From: JADLHS01 sp036274115 | GTDB lineage: Bacteria; Verrucomicrobiota; Verrucomicrobiia; Limisphaerales; JADLHS01 | Direction: 5' to 3' | Assembly (NCBI GenBank): GCA_036274115.1 | Contig: DASUGI010000078.1 | Location: 47,354 to 111,353 of the forward strand | DNA: 64,000 nucleotides | Part shown: piece by piece, positions 8,162 through 17,065 of the stretch | How positions within the stretch are numbered: the stretch's first letter is position 1 | How the letters are laid out: the number at the start of each line of letters is the position of its first letter | Program-made: the position numbers and the translations under genes | The notes under the pieces: generated by a model | Told to the model about the DNA's origin: nothing | What the model saw: only the letters and a program-made list of their open reading frames with translations | The model's database searches: none

Positions 8162-9385
8162 TTATGCGGCCTGCAACAGGCTGGCCGGCCAGTAATCAAA
8201 AATTTCAAGGCACAGGAATCGGTGCAGAATGCGCTGAGCCGTATCCACGTCCACGCGCATTCCTTCGGCAATCTTCGCTAGTGAGTTGGTCGGGCTGATC
8301 AATCCGGCAAACGCCAACTCTTCATCGCTCAAAGGAATCTGTTGAATGCGTTCGTAGCCTTTGCGCGTGTAAGCGGGTATACCGGTGGGCTCTCCCCAGG
8401 CCATCGCACTGCGAAAATCATTGCCCACATATCGCAACGTCTCCATCGCCCATTCACTCATCGTGCCGTTAAACGGGGATAGACCCGCCGTCAGCGGGGG
8501 CAGCGTCGCGTTGGCTTCAAACTTGAAGTGCGCTCGCGGTGCGGTCCACAGATGCGCAAACAATCGAAGCCCCTGTTGCTGACACAAATTAAACGCGTCC
8601 ATCGCCGACATCAGCCCTTGCTCCGCAAATTGCATGAAGATGGGTGAACCGGTCTCGGCCTGGTGACGTCCGGTCTTCGCCGCAATCGCCGTTTGCTCCG
8701 CCGTGAGCTTGAAGTTGCTGCCACGCAGATACGCCGCCGCATCGCGCAGTGTCACCAGCACGGGCCGTCCGGAGACCACGTAGAGTTCCAGGGGCTTGGC
8801 GCCGAAGTTCACTCGCAGACAGCCAGTGAGTTGGTCCTGTTCCAACGCCAGCAATACCGAGATGAGCGAAAATTGACTCGTGTCGCCCGCCAGGCCGAAG
8901 TCTGCCTTCACGGCGGAGATCGGCGCGGCGGCCATCGCTTTGGTGAGCATGGCGGTGTGGCCACTCCGGGTCTTGCCACCGGCTGCCGCCGCGCTGCGGG
9001 GCGCCGAGGCTACTTCGCGCAGGCTGTGCGCTACCGTGGCACAGAGCAGTTCCGGCGTGAAGGGTTTGGCAATCGCTTTGATGACGTTTTCGAATTGTTC
9101 CTGCGTGCGCTTGATGTCGGCCGCACTGCTGCTCATGAGCACCACGGGCAGGCCCGCCGTCCTGGTGTCGCCTTGCAAACGTCGGCAGACTTCGTCGCCT
9201 TTCATGTCCGGCAACACGAAGTCCAGCAAGATCAGGTCGGGCAGTTCTCGCGCCGCCAGCGTCAGGCCTTCGGTGCCGTCTTTGGCCAGCACGATCTGGT
9301 ATTCGGCGGATTGCTTGGCCAGACAGCGCTGGATGAATTCGCGCAGGGTCAGGCTGTCGTCGATGGCGAGAATTTTTTGCTTCAT
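8162..9385 (-). CDS. Response regulator with C-terminal PATAN/DUF4388 domain (PixG/PatA-like)
   Basis: 407 residues from the ATG at 9385 (MKQKILAIDD). An upstream in-frame ATG at 9475 is rejected because it would translate the repeat element. The receiver spans about 1-125, with Asp9/Asp10, acceptor Asp55 in LLDFVLPD, and Lys in AKPF. A PATAN/DUF4388 domain (about 165-285, from FGLAGDTSQFSLISVLLAL) and a helical C-terminal region follow. PATAN proteins are the output regulators of cyanobacterial PixG/PilG-type systems and of gliding/twitching systems. Here it is followed by cheY, cheW, mcp and cheA in the pixGHIJL order. The effector is unknown. Confidence 0.88.
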   Translation of the reverse strand: MKQKILAIDDSLTLREFIQRCLAKQSAEYQIVLAKDGTEGLTLAARELPDLILLDFVLPDMKGDEVCRRLQGDTRTAGLPVVLMSSSAADIKRTQEQFENVIKAIAKPFTPELLCATVAHSLREVASAPRSAAAAGGKTRSGHTAMLTKAMAAAPISAVKADFGLAGDTSQFSLISVLLALEQDQLTGCLRVNFGAKPLELYVVSGRPVLVTLRDAAAYLRGSNFKLTAEQTAIAAKTGRHQAETGSPIFMQFAEQGLMSAMDAFNLCQQQGLRLFAHLWTAPRAHFKFEANATLPPLTAGLSPFNGTMSEWAMETLRYVGNDFRSAMAWGEPTGIPAYTRKGYERIQQIPLSDEELAFAGLISPTNSLAKIAEGMRVDVDTAQRILHRFLCLEIFDYWPASLLQAA

Positions 9386-9397
9386 GGCTGGGGAAGG

Positions 9398-9530
9398 AAA
9401 CGGCGAATCTGCGAATCGGCGAAGGGGCGAATTGGCGAAGGGGCAACAGTCGTCCACCCTCCGTAGCAGAGCCACTGCGAAGGACGGGCCGTTTCGCCGT
9501 CTCGCCGTTTCGCCGTTTCGTCTCGTCTAT
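9398..9530. repeat. Composite octamer element with 40-bp core, between the two PATAN regulator genes
   Basis: GGCGAATC-like 8-bp units on the left, a 40-bp core at 9450-9489 that is the inverted homologue of 4685-4724 (36/40 identical), and CGTTTCGC-type inverse units on the right. It lies immediately upstream of the second regulator's start codon, matching the position of the other composite copy upstream of cheA. Confidence 0.85.
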
Positions 9531-9553
9531 TGTAATTCGGTTTCATGATTATC

Positions 9554-10333
9554 TCAGGTGGCCAGCGGGGCCGCTTCGTCGATGCGTTGGGCGGCATTCA
9601 GCAGCAGTCCTTGCCAGCCGACGTTGATGGTGCGGGGCGGGGGCTGGGTGACTTGCTGTTCTTTGATGCGACCGCCTTTCCAGCGCAGGATTTGTTCGAC
9701 GGCGGCTTCCCCGACGCATTCCGGGCTTTCGGCGTGAATGATTTCGCCGTTTTCAAAATAGATCTTGCCGATTCCTTTGGGGGAAACGACTTGAAGGACG
9801 AGGGTGGCGCTGGCCAGGCACTTGAGTTGGATGATGTCCAGGACGGAGAGGCACGTGAGTGACACGGCAAAGGAGCCGTCGGGATTCTGGAGGGCGGTGC
9901 CGTGGTCGATGCTTTCGTAGTGGGCGCGGACGAGTTGGACGATTTCCGCGGTGTCCACCGGCTTTTGCCGGTAGAGCAGGACGCCCAGTTCCCGGGTTTG
10001 TTCTTCCTGCTGGGGCAGGGCGGCGGAGGTGACCATCATGACGCGCGCGTCCGGAAAGAGGGTGCGCACGTCGCACAGAAAATCGATCCCGTCGCCGTCG
10101 GGCAGATTGACGTCGAGGATGAAGAAGTGAATTTTGAATTCCGAGAGGAGCAGTTGCGCCTCTGCCACGCTGCGGGCGGTGAGGATCTCGGCGTCGGGCA
10201 AGCCGGTGCGCAGGGCCTTGGTGACAATTGTCGTGAGACAAATGTCGTCGTCGAGGACGAGCACGCAGAATTTTTCAGTTTTTGTCACGGCTTTGAGACA
10301 GGTTTCCCGCTCCCGCCCCGCGGGACGGCCCAT
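9554..10333 (-). CDS. Response regulator with PATAN/DUF4388 domain
   Basis: Receiver (about residues 20-145 of the longest form) with LVLDDD, acceptor Asp in FILDVNLPDGDG and Lys in RQKPVD. A DUF4388/PATAN segment follows (about 155-250, with GSFAVSLTCLSVLDIIQL and GKIYFENGEIIHAES). The start is uncertain: ATG at 10333 gives 259 residues, while a GTG at 10288 (VTKTEKFCVLVLDDD) fits the receiver start better. It lies upstream of the PixG-like gene and is separated from it only by a repeat element, so it is probably the first gene of the chemosensory operon. Two PATAN regulators suggest two outputs, or an output plus a modulator. Confidence 0.85.
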   Translation of the reverse strand: MGRPAGRERETCLKAVTKTEKFCVLVLDDDICLTTIVTKALRTGLPDAEILTARSVAEAQLLLSEFKIHFFILDVNLPDGDGIDFLCDVRTLFPDARVMMVTSAALPQQEEQTRELGVLLYRQKPVDTAEIVQLVRAHYESIDHGTALQNPDGSFAVSLTCLSVLDIIQLKCLASATLVLQVVSPKGIGKIYFENGEIIHAESPECVGEAAVEQILRWKGGRIKEQQVTQPPPRTINVGWQGLLLNAAQRIDEAAPLAT

Positions 10334-10599
10334 TAATCCGACACCGCGGGATACAACTTGTACGGCTTCGCTGTCTCAAAGCACGCGCTTTGCCATGCCC
10401 CGGGGATTGTCCCAGTACGCCGCAGAGAATGGCGCGCGACGAGTGAAGTGCTCCGACTCCGGGGAGGGATTGAGCGGTTCCGCCCGCCAGCAGCGCGCGC
10501 GGGGTGTTGGGGATTTTAAGTTCGGAAAAGGCCGGATTGAACGGCATATGGACACTTAGTCATGGAACTGGGCAGTTCGATGAGGGAAGTCCAAATGGG
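10334..10599. other. Intergenic region upstream of the chemosensory operon
   Basis: About 266 bp between the ftsK stop and the first regulator gene on the same strand. No coding signal, RNA gene or convincing terminator was recognised. It must hold the operon promoter if the chemosensory genes are not read through from ftsK. Confidence 0.4.
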
Positions 10600-13254
10600 T
10601 TACTGCAGGGTCTGCTCAGGCTGGCCGACATCCAAATCGATCAGAATGTCGCGTGGCTCGGCGCCTTTGCTCGGGCCGACGATGCCGCGGTTCTCCAACT
10701 CGTCCATGATGCGCGCGGCCCGCCCATAGCCCAATCGCAACCGGCGTTGCAGGAGCGACACGCTGGCCTTTTGTTCGCTGCGGATGACTTCGATGCATTG
10801 CTGCACGATCTCCTCGTCTTCATCAATGCCGCTCTCGTCGCCAAAGCTGCTGGTCGGTTTCGAAAGTTGTTGATGAATCTCCATCTCGTAGCTGGGCTTC
10901 GCCTGTTTCGCGATGAAGTCCACCACGCTTTGAATCTCGTGATCGGTGATCAACGCGCCCTGCGCTCGAATCAATTTCGCCGAACCGGGCGGCAGGTAAA
11001 GCATGTCGCCTTTGCCAAGGAGTTTGTCCGCCCCCATGGCGTCGAGAATGGTGCGCGAGTCCACTTTGGCCGCGACTTGAAAGGCGATGCGCGCGGGGAT
11101 GTTGGCTTTAATGACACCCGTGATGACGTCCACGGACGGGCGTTGGGTGGCGACGATGCAATGGATTCCCGCGGCGCGCGCCATTTGGGTGATGCGGGCA
11201 ATGGCCATTTCGACGTCGGCGGGCGCGACCAACATGAGGTCGGCCAACTCGTCGATGATCACGACGATGTAACTGAGTTTCTCGGGAATGACGATGTCTT
11301 CCTCGCGCGGCACCACAATCTCTTCGTCCACCTCCACAGCAAAACCTTCCGCACCCGGCTCCACCTTTTCCTTCTTCGACTTGAGGGGCAACTCCAGTTC
11401 CTGTTGCGGCAGAGGCTTGTTCTTGGGACGCGAGTTGAACGTGCCAATGTTGCGGACGCCGACCCGCGCAAAAATCTGGTAACGCTTCTCCATCTCATTG
11501 ACGACCCAACGCAAGGCGAGAATCACCTTCTTCGGATCGGTCACCACCGGCACAACCAGATGCGGCAAGACGTTGTATTGCTGCAACTCCACCACCTTCG
11601 GATCGATCATCACGAAGCGCAGTTGGTCCGGCGTGAACTTGTAGAGCAGCGATGCGATGATGGCATTGATGCAAACGGATTTGCCCGAGCCGGTGCTACC
11701 CGCGATCAGCAAATGCGGCATCTCCGCGAGATCGCCCACAATCGGATGACCGTAAACGTCCTTACCCAGCGCAATCGGAATCTTGGCCTTGCTCGCGCGC
11801 CATTCATCGGCTTCGAACAAGTCACGCATGATGACCTTGGTCTTAACCGGGTTCGGCACTTCGACGCCTACGGAACTTTTGCCCGGCACGGGCGCAAGAA
11901 TGTGAATGCGTTCGGCCTTAAGCGCGGCGGCGAGGTTGTTGTTGAGCGCCTGAATTTTTTCCAGCTTCACGCCCGGCGCCGGATGCAATTCGTAGCGAGT
12001 GATCGTCGGGCCTTTGGTGATGTCGCCGAGTTCAACCGGAATATCGAACTGCGCCAGGGTTTGCTGCATCAGCCGGGCGTTGGCCAATAGTTCTTCTTTG
12101 GACTCCGTGGGCTTCGCGTTGAGATCAGGCAGTTGTAAAAACTCGAGCGTGGGCAACTGGTAATTGCCGATGATCGGCGTGGAGGCGACGGTAATCGGCT
12201 TCTTGACCTTCTTGGGCCGTGCGGGTGTGATCCCGGTAATGTTGATCTGCGGCTCCGGCTTGGGCTGAGCGGGTTTCGTATCCGCATCCGCCGCGGGTTT
12301 GCTTTCACCCTCAACTGTGGACAGCGATTTCTCTTCAGATTTTGTTTCCGCTGATTTCTTCTCTTCCGTCTTCCCAAGAATATCTGCCGTGGTGGCGGCG
12401 CCGAGTTCGCGCGGAGAGATAACCTCGCCTTCGTCCGCAGGAAGAATCTCCTTGGCCGGCTCGGCAGCAGGCTTCCTGGCGCGGGTTGGTTTGAGCTGTG
12501 GAACACTGAGATCGCGAACATTGGGCTCCGGCACGGGCTTCATGTCCTGACCGAGACCCGACCGGGCAACTTCCTGTTCCAATTCCTTCTTTTTCTTTTC
12601 GAGTTCGCGGGCACGACGCTCAAGTACCGCTTCCTCCGGATCGGCGGCAGGTTTGGATTTCGTCGAGATGGCTGGTAAAGGTTCGCTGTCAAGCCAGCCA
12701 CGCAGCCACAGACCGAGTCGGAAATTTGTCAGGCACAGAACGGCAATCAAACTCAACGTCGCATAGACGATGATGGCCCCCACTCTGCCAAGCATCCAAA
12801 GCGCATACTCGAAGGTCACAAATCCCAGGGCGCCACCCGCGCTGTTTGTTGCCAGCCGCACATGAATCTGCCCGGTCAGCTTCGCATCCCACATGATGTG
12901 CAGTAAACCCGTCAGCGATACCAACAACATCGCCGCCCAAAGAATGCTCCATTTGGAACGCTCCCGCAGGTAGCCGAGGAAATTGAACAAGTAGGCCACG
13001 CCAAAAGCGGCGAACAAGACGGGCACGATGTAAGCCGTCACGCCAAACGCAATAAAGAAAATCCAGGCAAAGTGCGCTCCGAGCCAGCCAATCCAATTGT
13101 GCAGCGGCTTGTTGGGCGACGTCGTCAACCCTGAGATGTCATTGCGATCAAACGAGAGCTGCGCAAACAAAAGCAACGCCGCCGCCGCCAGCAACACAAT
13201 GCCGATGACGTCTGCAAAGCCGTGATGCGATTCTGAAGAGCCTTTCCTTGCCAC
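10600..13254 (-). CDS. ftsK: DNA translocase FtsK/SpoIIIE
   Basis: ATP-driven DNA pump at the division septum that clears and aligns chromosome termini. It has 884 residues. Four N-terminal membrane segments lie within about 15-175. A charged Pro/Lys linker spans about 195-360. The alpha/beta motor spans about 385-790, with Walker A GSTGSGKS at 519-526 and Walker B VVIIDELADL at 664-673. A gamma winged-helix DNA-reading domain occupies about 812-875 (EIVQQCIEVIRSEQKASVSL). A charged stretch of about 50 residues (608-660) is inserted between the motor strands before Walker B, longer than in E. coli. The gene ends 266 bp before the chemosensory operon on the same strand. Confidence 0.96.
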   Translation of the reverse strand: MARKGSSESHHGFADVIGIVLLAAAALLLFAQLSFDRNDISGLTTSPNKPLHNWIGWLGAHFAWIFFIAFGVTAYIVPVLFAAFGVAYLFNFLGYLRERSKWSILWAAMLLVSLTGLLHIMWDAKLTGQIHVRLATNSAGGALGFVTFEYALWMLGRVGAIIVYATLSLIAVLCLTNFRLGLWLRGWLDSEPLPAISTKSKPAADPEEAVLERRARELEKKKKELEQEVARSGLGQDMKPVPEPNVRDLSVPQLKPTRARKPAAEPAKEILPADEGEVISPRELGAATTADILGKTEEKKSAETKSEEKSLSTVEGESKPAADADTKPAQPKPEPQINITGITPARPKKVKKPITVASTPIIGNYQLPTLEFLQLPDLNAKPTESKEELLANARLMQQTLAQFDIPVELGDITKGPTITRYELHPAPGVKLEKIQALNNNLAAALKAERIHILAPVPGKSSVGVEVPNPVKTKVIMRDLFEADEWRASKAKIPIALGKDVYGHPIVGDLAEMPHLLIAGSTGSGKSVCINAIIASLLYKFTPDQLRFVMIDPKVVELQQYNVLPHLVVPVVTDPKKVILALRWVVNEMEKRYQIFARVGVRNIGTFNSRPKNKPLPQQELELPLKSKKEKVEPGAEGFAVEVDEEIVVPREEDIVIPEKLSYIVVIIDELADLMLVAPADVEMAIARITQMARAAGIHCIVATQRPSVDVITGVIKANIPARIAFQVAAKVDSRTILDAMGADKLLGKGDMLYLPPGSAKLIRAQGALITDHEIQSVVDFIAKQAKPSYEMEIHQQLSKPTSSFGDESGIDEDEEIVQQCIEVIRSEQKASVSLLQRRLRLGYGRAARIMDELENRGIVGPSKGAEPRDILIDLDVGQPEQTLQ

Positions 13255-13325
13255 GTCCGGAGTTTAACTTACCAGCCAGCGGGTTCAATGGTGAAAAAGT
13301 TTGTCTCGCATCGCTTTTCCCAAGT

Positions 13326-14585
13326 CTAAAAGTCGCGCACCATGAGCCTGTAATAGCGCCTCGGATAATTTGTAGCAGTCCTGTCGATAAGTGTGAAAGG
13401 CCCGTCCGCAGTGATCTCTGCGTTTGTCACACTTGTCCCACGTCCCACCGGCAGGTTTGTCGCCTGCATCAAAAAGTAATGAGATTCTGCGCTAGCATCG
13501 AACCGCACCTCAAAGTGACCGTTGGTGTTCATTGCGAAGCTGGTAATCAGCGGCAGAGTGATGAAGCTGGTATTTCCACCATAGTTCGTCCCGGCGGCAT
13601 TTGTGGACACGCATCGGAAGTGATAGATCGTTCCCGGAGTCAAGTTCGTGACCCGCGATCCCATGTACGTCAGACTATACTCACTGCCAGCTTCCATAAC
13701 GACCGTGCTCATCCCGTAATTGGTTGTCCTGCCGTATTCGAAGAACAGAGCCGCCGCCAGACCGTTTGGTTGCACCAAGGCATTCAGCGTGGCTGCGTTG
13801 GTCGAGACATCGCCTGCGATGGCTGTGCAAATCAGAGTGCCTTCTGCAACGCTCGGATTCGATGGGCCCGCCAGAAAGCTCGCAGCAACCTCCGTGTCCA
13901 GCAAGAAACCCCGGTAAATTCGCAATTCCGAGAAGCGCCCCTTGAAAAGTGGATCGAAATTGAATTGGGATCTTCCCAGCCAGTTATTGAGGTCGGTGAT
14001 CTGGCTGAGAGGAACCGTTGCAGCACCCGCATCCAAAGCGACTCCATTGAGGTAAAGCTTCGTTAAACCCAAGCTTGGACTGTAGGTCAGAGCGACGTGC
14101 GCTTCAGTGTTGGTCGGCAGGGGCGACCGCCAATCCAGCCACGGACTCTCCCCAGCTACATTGTTCGTGGAGATCGTGGCACGGATCCAGTTCGGAAGTG
14201 CATTCAAACCGCCTCCCGTTGCCGGGGTTAAAAACAGATAGGACTTGCCTTGGCCTTGCGCTTGACTGCCGAAATCGAATATCCGTTGCCAGTACGGCGC
14301 TGCCCCAGCCTGCCATGTCACCCAAGCCTCAACAGAGACCTCGTCAAGGCTCGAAATGATGCCGGAGGGCAATTGGACGTAATCGTTGTTGCCATCAAAA
14401 ATCAGCGCTCCTGCTCCGTCAAAGACCGCACCACCCATGACGACGCCGTGAGCGTTGCCGGCTACATCGTTCGCATTCGTCTCGAACGTATATCGGTGAA
14501 ACAGGGTCGCCGCCGTAGCGGTTTGCAAGAGCAGGAATCCAATTGCGGCGATAACCCCAAGCCGTGTCTTCATTGCGACCTTCAC
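13326..14585 (-). CDS. Secreted LamG/concanavalin-like protein
   Basis: A 419-residue exported protein with a signal peptide (about 1-26, ending LLQTATA). A LamG-like lectin/glucanase fold spans about 28-235 (LFHRYTFETNANDVAGNAHG, the usual LamG opening, and LTYSPSLGLTKLYLNG). A fibronectin-like segment spans about 245-345 (ALVQPNGLAAALFFEYGRT). The C-terminal module of about 65 residues ends RRYYRLMVRDF and resembles the C-termini of three other secreted proteins in this window. It probably binds glycans at the cell surface; the ligand is unknown. It stands alone between ftsK and the LPS genes. Confidence 0.85.
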   Translation of the reverse strand: MKVAMKTRLGVIAAIGFLLLQTATAATLFHRYTFETNANDVAGNAHGVVMGGAVFDGAGALIFDGNNDYVQLPSGIISSLDEVSVEAWVTWQAGAAPYWQRIFDFGSQAQGQGKSYLFLTPATGGGLNALPNWIRATISTNNVAGESPWLDWRSPLPTNTEAHVALTYSPSLGLTKLYLNGVALDAGAATVPLSQITDLNNWLGRSQFNFDPLFKGRFSELRIYRGFLLDTEVAASFLAGPSNPSVAEGTLICTAIAGDVSTNAATLNALVQPNGLAAALFFEYGRTTNYGMSTVVMEAGSEYSLTYMGSRVTNLTPGTIYHFRCVSTNAAGTNYGGNTSFITLPLITSFAMNTNGHFEVRFDASAESHYFLMQATNLPVGRGTSVTNAEITADGPFTLIDRTATNYPRRYYRLMVRDF

Positions 14586-14673
14586 TGCCAGATGATGCGG
14601 TGTAGGTGCGCGAAGCTTATACCCGTGTCACTTCAGAGCCAAGCTTCTTGTCGGACTACCAGTACCGAGCCAG

Positions 14674-15804
14674 TCACTCGCCCCCAGCGGTTGCCTGGAT
14701 GACCGCCGAGACCACACGTTCCACCGTAATGCCTTTCATGCAGCGAAAATCGATCGGGCACTCACGCAGAAAACACGGTGAGCACACAGCGTTTGATTTC
14801 AACAACCGATGTTGCGGGTCTCCCGGTAAACCCGGACCAGTTAGCTCCGGCGATGTGCTACCGAACGGCACGACCACCGGTGTGCCTAACGCGGCGGCTA
14901 AATGCATCGGCCCGGTGTCGTTGGTGAGCAACACATCACAAAGTTTCAATCCGGCCATCAAGTCGCGCAGACTGGTCTTTCCAGCGAGCGAAACCACGTG
15001 GCCCTTGCCTGCCGGGATGGGCAACAAGGTCACAAGCTGTTCGGCAAGCGAAACGTCCCCGGTGCCACCAAAAATCAGGAATTGGCAACTGATTTTGCCG
15101 TAGAGCTCGTTCGCGACCTGGGCGAACCGTTCAAGCGGCCACCGCTTGGCCGGGCCGTACTCCGCGCCCGGGTTCAGGCCAATAAGGTAATCCGTAGCAG
15201 CCGATTGCGGCAGCGACCAGGCCGTCCTCAACACCTCGTTGGGAGGCATGTAGAGCGCCGGGGGGACGGGTTCAGGGTTCGCGCCCAATGCACTAACCAA
15301 ATGCAAGTACTCGTGCACGTGATGCGCGGTGGCGGGCAAATTCTGTGAGACGGATGCGCGGGGTTGAACAATCAATCGCCGAATCTCCCCAGGGGTGCGT
15401 TTGCGCATTGGCACGTGACCACTCCGGCTGGGAACTTGATGGGTAAGAAACAGATTGCGCCATGGACGCGCGTACCCGACGCGTCGGGGTATTCCCGCGA
15501 AATAGACTTCGAGCGCGCTTCGAGGAGAGTTGGGAAAGAGCACTGCCAGATCGAAATTGCCACTGCGAAGTTTGTCGCTGACGGTCAACAGCCCTTCGCC
15601 GACAGCAACCCCGATAGTTTCATTCACCGCCGGGTGATGGAGATAAAGGTCGCGCAATTTCTCGGGCGTGAGCAGCGTGATTCGCGCATCAGGAAACTTT
15701 TCCCGCAAACGGATCAACGCTGGCGTGGTCATCACCGCATCGCCCAGCCAGTTGACTCCACGCACCAGAATGCGCTCGGGCGGTTGCTGGAAGCTCACGG
15801 CCAT
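14674..15804 (-). CDS. waaF: ADP-heptose:LPS heptosyltransferase, GT9 family (WaaF-like)
   Basis: Transfers heptose to the LPS inner core on the cytoplasmic side. The GT9 hallmarks are RILVRGVNWLGDAVMTTPAL at the N-terminus and LLTNDTGPMHLAAALGTPVV in the nucleotide-sugar site, with the tail CSPCFLRECPIDFRCM typical of WaaF. I chose ATG 15804 (376 residues): it has GAGG 9 bp upstream and lies 12 bp after the lpxK stop. The longer start at 15828 would overlap lpxK. Adjacency with lpxK places it in lipid A/core assembly. The exact acceptor (heptosyltransferase I, II or another GT9) cannot be fixed from sequence alone. Confidence 0.88.
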   Translation of the reverse strand: MAVSFQQPPERILVRGVNWLGDAVMTTPALIRLREKFPDARITLLTPEKLRDLYLHHPAVNETIGVAVGEGLLTVSDKLRSGNFDLAVLFPNSPRSALEVYFAGIPRRVGYARPWRNLFLTHQVPSRSGHVPMRKRTPGEIRRLIVQPRASVSQNLPATAHHVHEYLHLVSALGANPEPVPPALYMPPNEVLRTAWSLPQSAATDYLIGLNPGAEYGPAKRWPLERFAQVANELYGKISCQFLIFGGTGDVSLAEQLVTLLPIPAGKGHVVSLAGKTSLRDLMAGLKLCDVLLTNDTGPMHLAAALGTPVVVPFGSTSPELTGPGLPGDPQHRLLKSNAVCSPCFLRECPIDFRCMKGITVERVVSAVIQATAGGE

Positions 15805-15815
15805 GATCGACTGCC

Positions 15816-16988
15816 TCAGCGGAAACAAATCTTCCGCACGACATCGCGGAAACCATCCGCACCTTTCACGATATTGATCTCCACTCGCATGAACAGGATG
15901 GGGAGGTCGCGCCGATCCAGCTTGGGAAAACGCACAGCATCCTTTTGTGTGGTAATGATGAGTTCAGCCTGTCGCTTCTTACCGCGATTGATGGCATTCA
16001 AAATCTCTTGCTGACTGAATCGGTGATGATCGGCAAAGCGCTTGGAGTAGACCAATTCCGCACCCAGCGTTATCAAGCTCTGTTCAAAGCTCTCCGGCTG
16101 CGCGATCCCACTGAGCGAACCGACTTTGCGACCTTTAATTATCTCCAGCGTTTTGCGCTCTCCGCTGAAAACGTCTTCCAGATACATCGGACTATGCACA
16201 CACTCGATGATCGTAGCCGTCGGGTTCAAGGCCATGATGCGCAGCCGCAGGTCATCCGTCTTGCCATCGCTCTTGGTGATGAAGATGGTGTTCGCTCTCG
16301 CCAAATGCGACGGCGGCTCGCGCAACGTGCCGCGCGGCAACATGTGTTCATTCCCAAACGGCTGTTGTCGGTCAATCAACACCACATCGTGCCTTCGCCC
16401 GCGCAAATCCCAGTATTGGTATCCATCGTCCAGCAAGAGTGTGTCGCAACCAAACTTCTCAATTGCATAACGTCCGCTCTTGACGCGGTCTTTATCTACC
16501 AGCACAACCACATCTTTCAAATTGGACGCCAGCATGTGCGGCTCGTCGCCGGCCATCTCAGAATCCAGCAGCAGCGATTTGCCATCGGAGACAATGCGCG
16601 GAGGCGTGGTGTCTTCGCGGAAAAGAATTTTGTTCTTAAGCCAGACGTGGAACGGTTGTGGCTTGGAGCGATAACCGCGCGAAAGGATGGCCACGTTACG
16701 CCCGGCATCGCGTAACTCGCGGGCAAACTTTTCGACCACGGGAGTTTTGCCCGTGCCCCCCACGGTCAAATTGCCGACCGCGATGACCTGAACGCCCAAG
16801 GTGGTATCACGGAGAATGCGAACGTTGTAGAGGAAACGCCGAATCTTGATCAACAGGCCAAACACCTTGGACAAGGCGAACAATAGTCCGCGAACAATGG
16901 TCGCACGCGTGCCGCGACGTTCGTCGAAGATGACTTCGAGAACGAACGTTTCAAGATTTTCAGCCCAGGCACGGAATAACTCGCGCAT
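15816..16988 (-). CDS. lpxK: Tetraacyldisaccharide 4'-kinase LpxK
   Basis: Phosphorylates the 4' position of the lipid A disaccharide at the inner membrane. It has 390 residues: a membrane-associated N-terminal helix region (about 28-60), a P-loop VGNLTVGGTGKTPVVEKFAR (about 72-91), the LxxSRGY motif ILSRGYRS, and LLLDDGYQYWDLRGRRHDVVLID, the LpxK catalytic/Walker B-like segment. The length is slightly above the E. coli enzyme. It is cotranscribed with the downstream heptosyltransferase. Its presence shows that the organism makes lipid A. Confidence 0.95.
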   Translation of the reverse strand: MRELFRAWAENLETFVLEVIFDERRGTRATIVRGLLFALSKVFGLLIKIRRFLYNVRILRDTTLGVQVIAVGNLTVGGTGKTPVVEKFARELRDAGRNVAILSRGYRSKPQPFHVWLKNKILFREDTTPPRIVSDGKSLLLDSEMAGDEPHMLASNLKDVVVLVDKDRVKSGRYAIEKFGCDTLLLDDGYQYWDLRGRRHDVVLIDRQQPFGNEHMLPRGTLREPPSHLARANTIFITKSDGKTDDLRLRIMALNPTATIIECVHSPMYLEDVFSGERKTLEIIKGRKVGSLSGIAQPESFEQSLITLGAELVYSKRFADHHRFSQQEILNAINRGKKRQAELIITTQKDAVRFPKLDRRDLPILFMRVEINIVKGADGFRDVVRKICFR

Positions 16989-17065
16989 TCAGCGGTCATG
17001 TTGCCAACCAGCGTTGACCAGAGCAAGGAACGGCTAGTTCCGGTAGTGGTAACTGTACCACTACC

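Noticed and set aside
10504..12090. Plus-strand open frame of 528 codons opposite ftsK
   Set aside because: Antisense to the FtsK motor domain, with Asp/His-rich low-similarity sequence and no domain signature.
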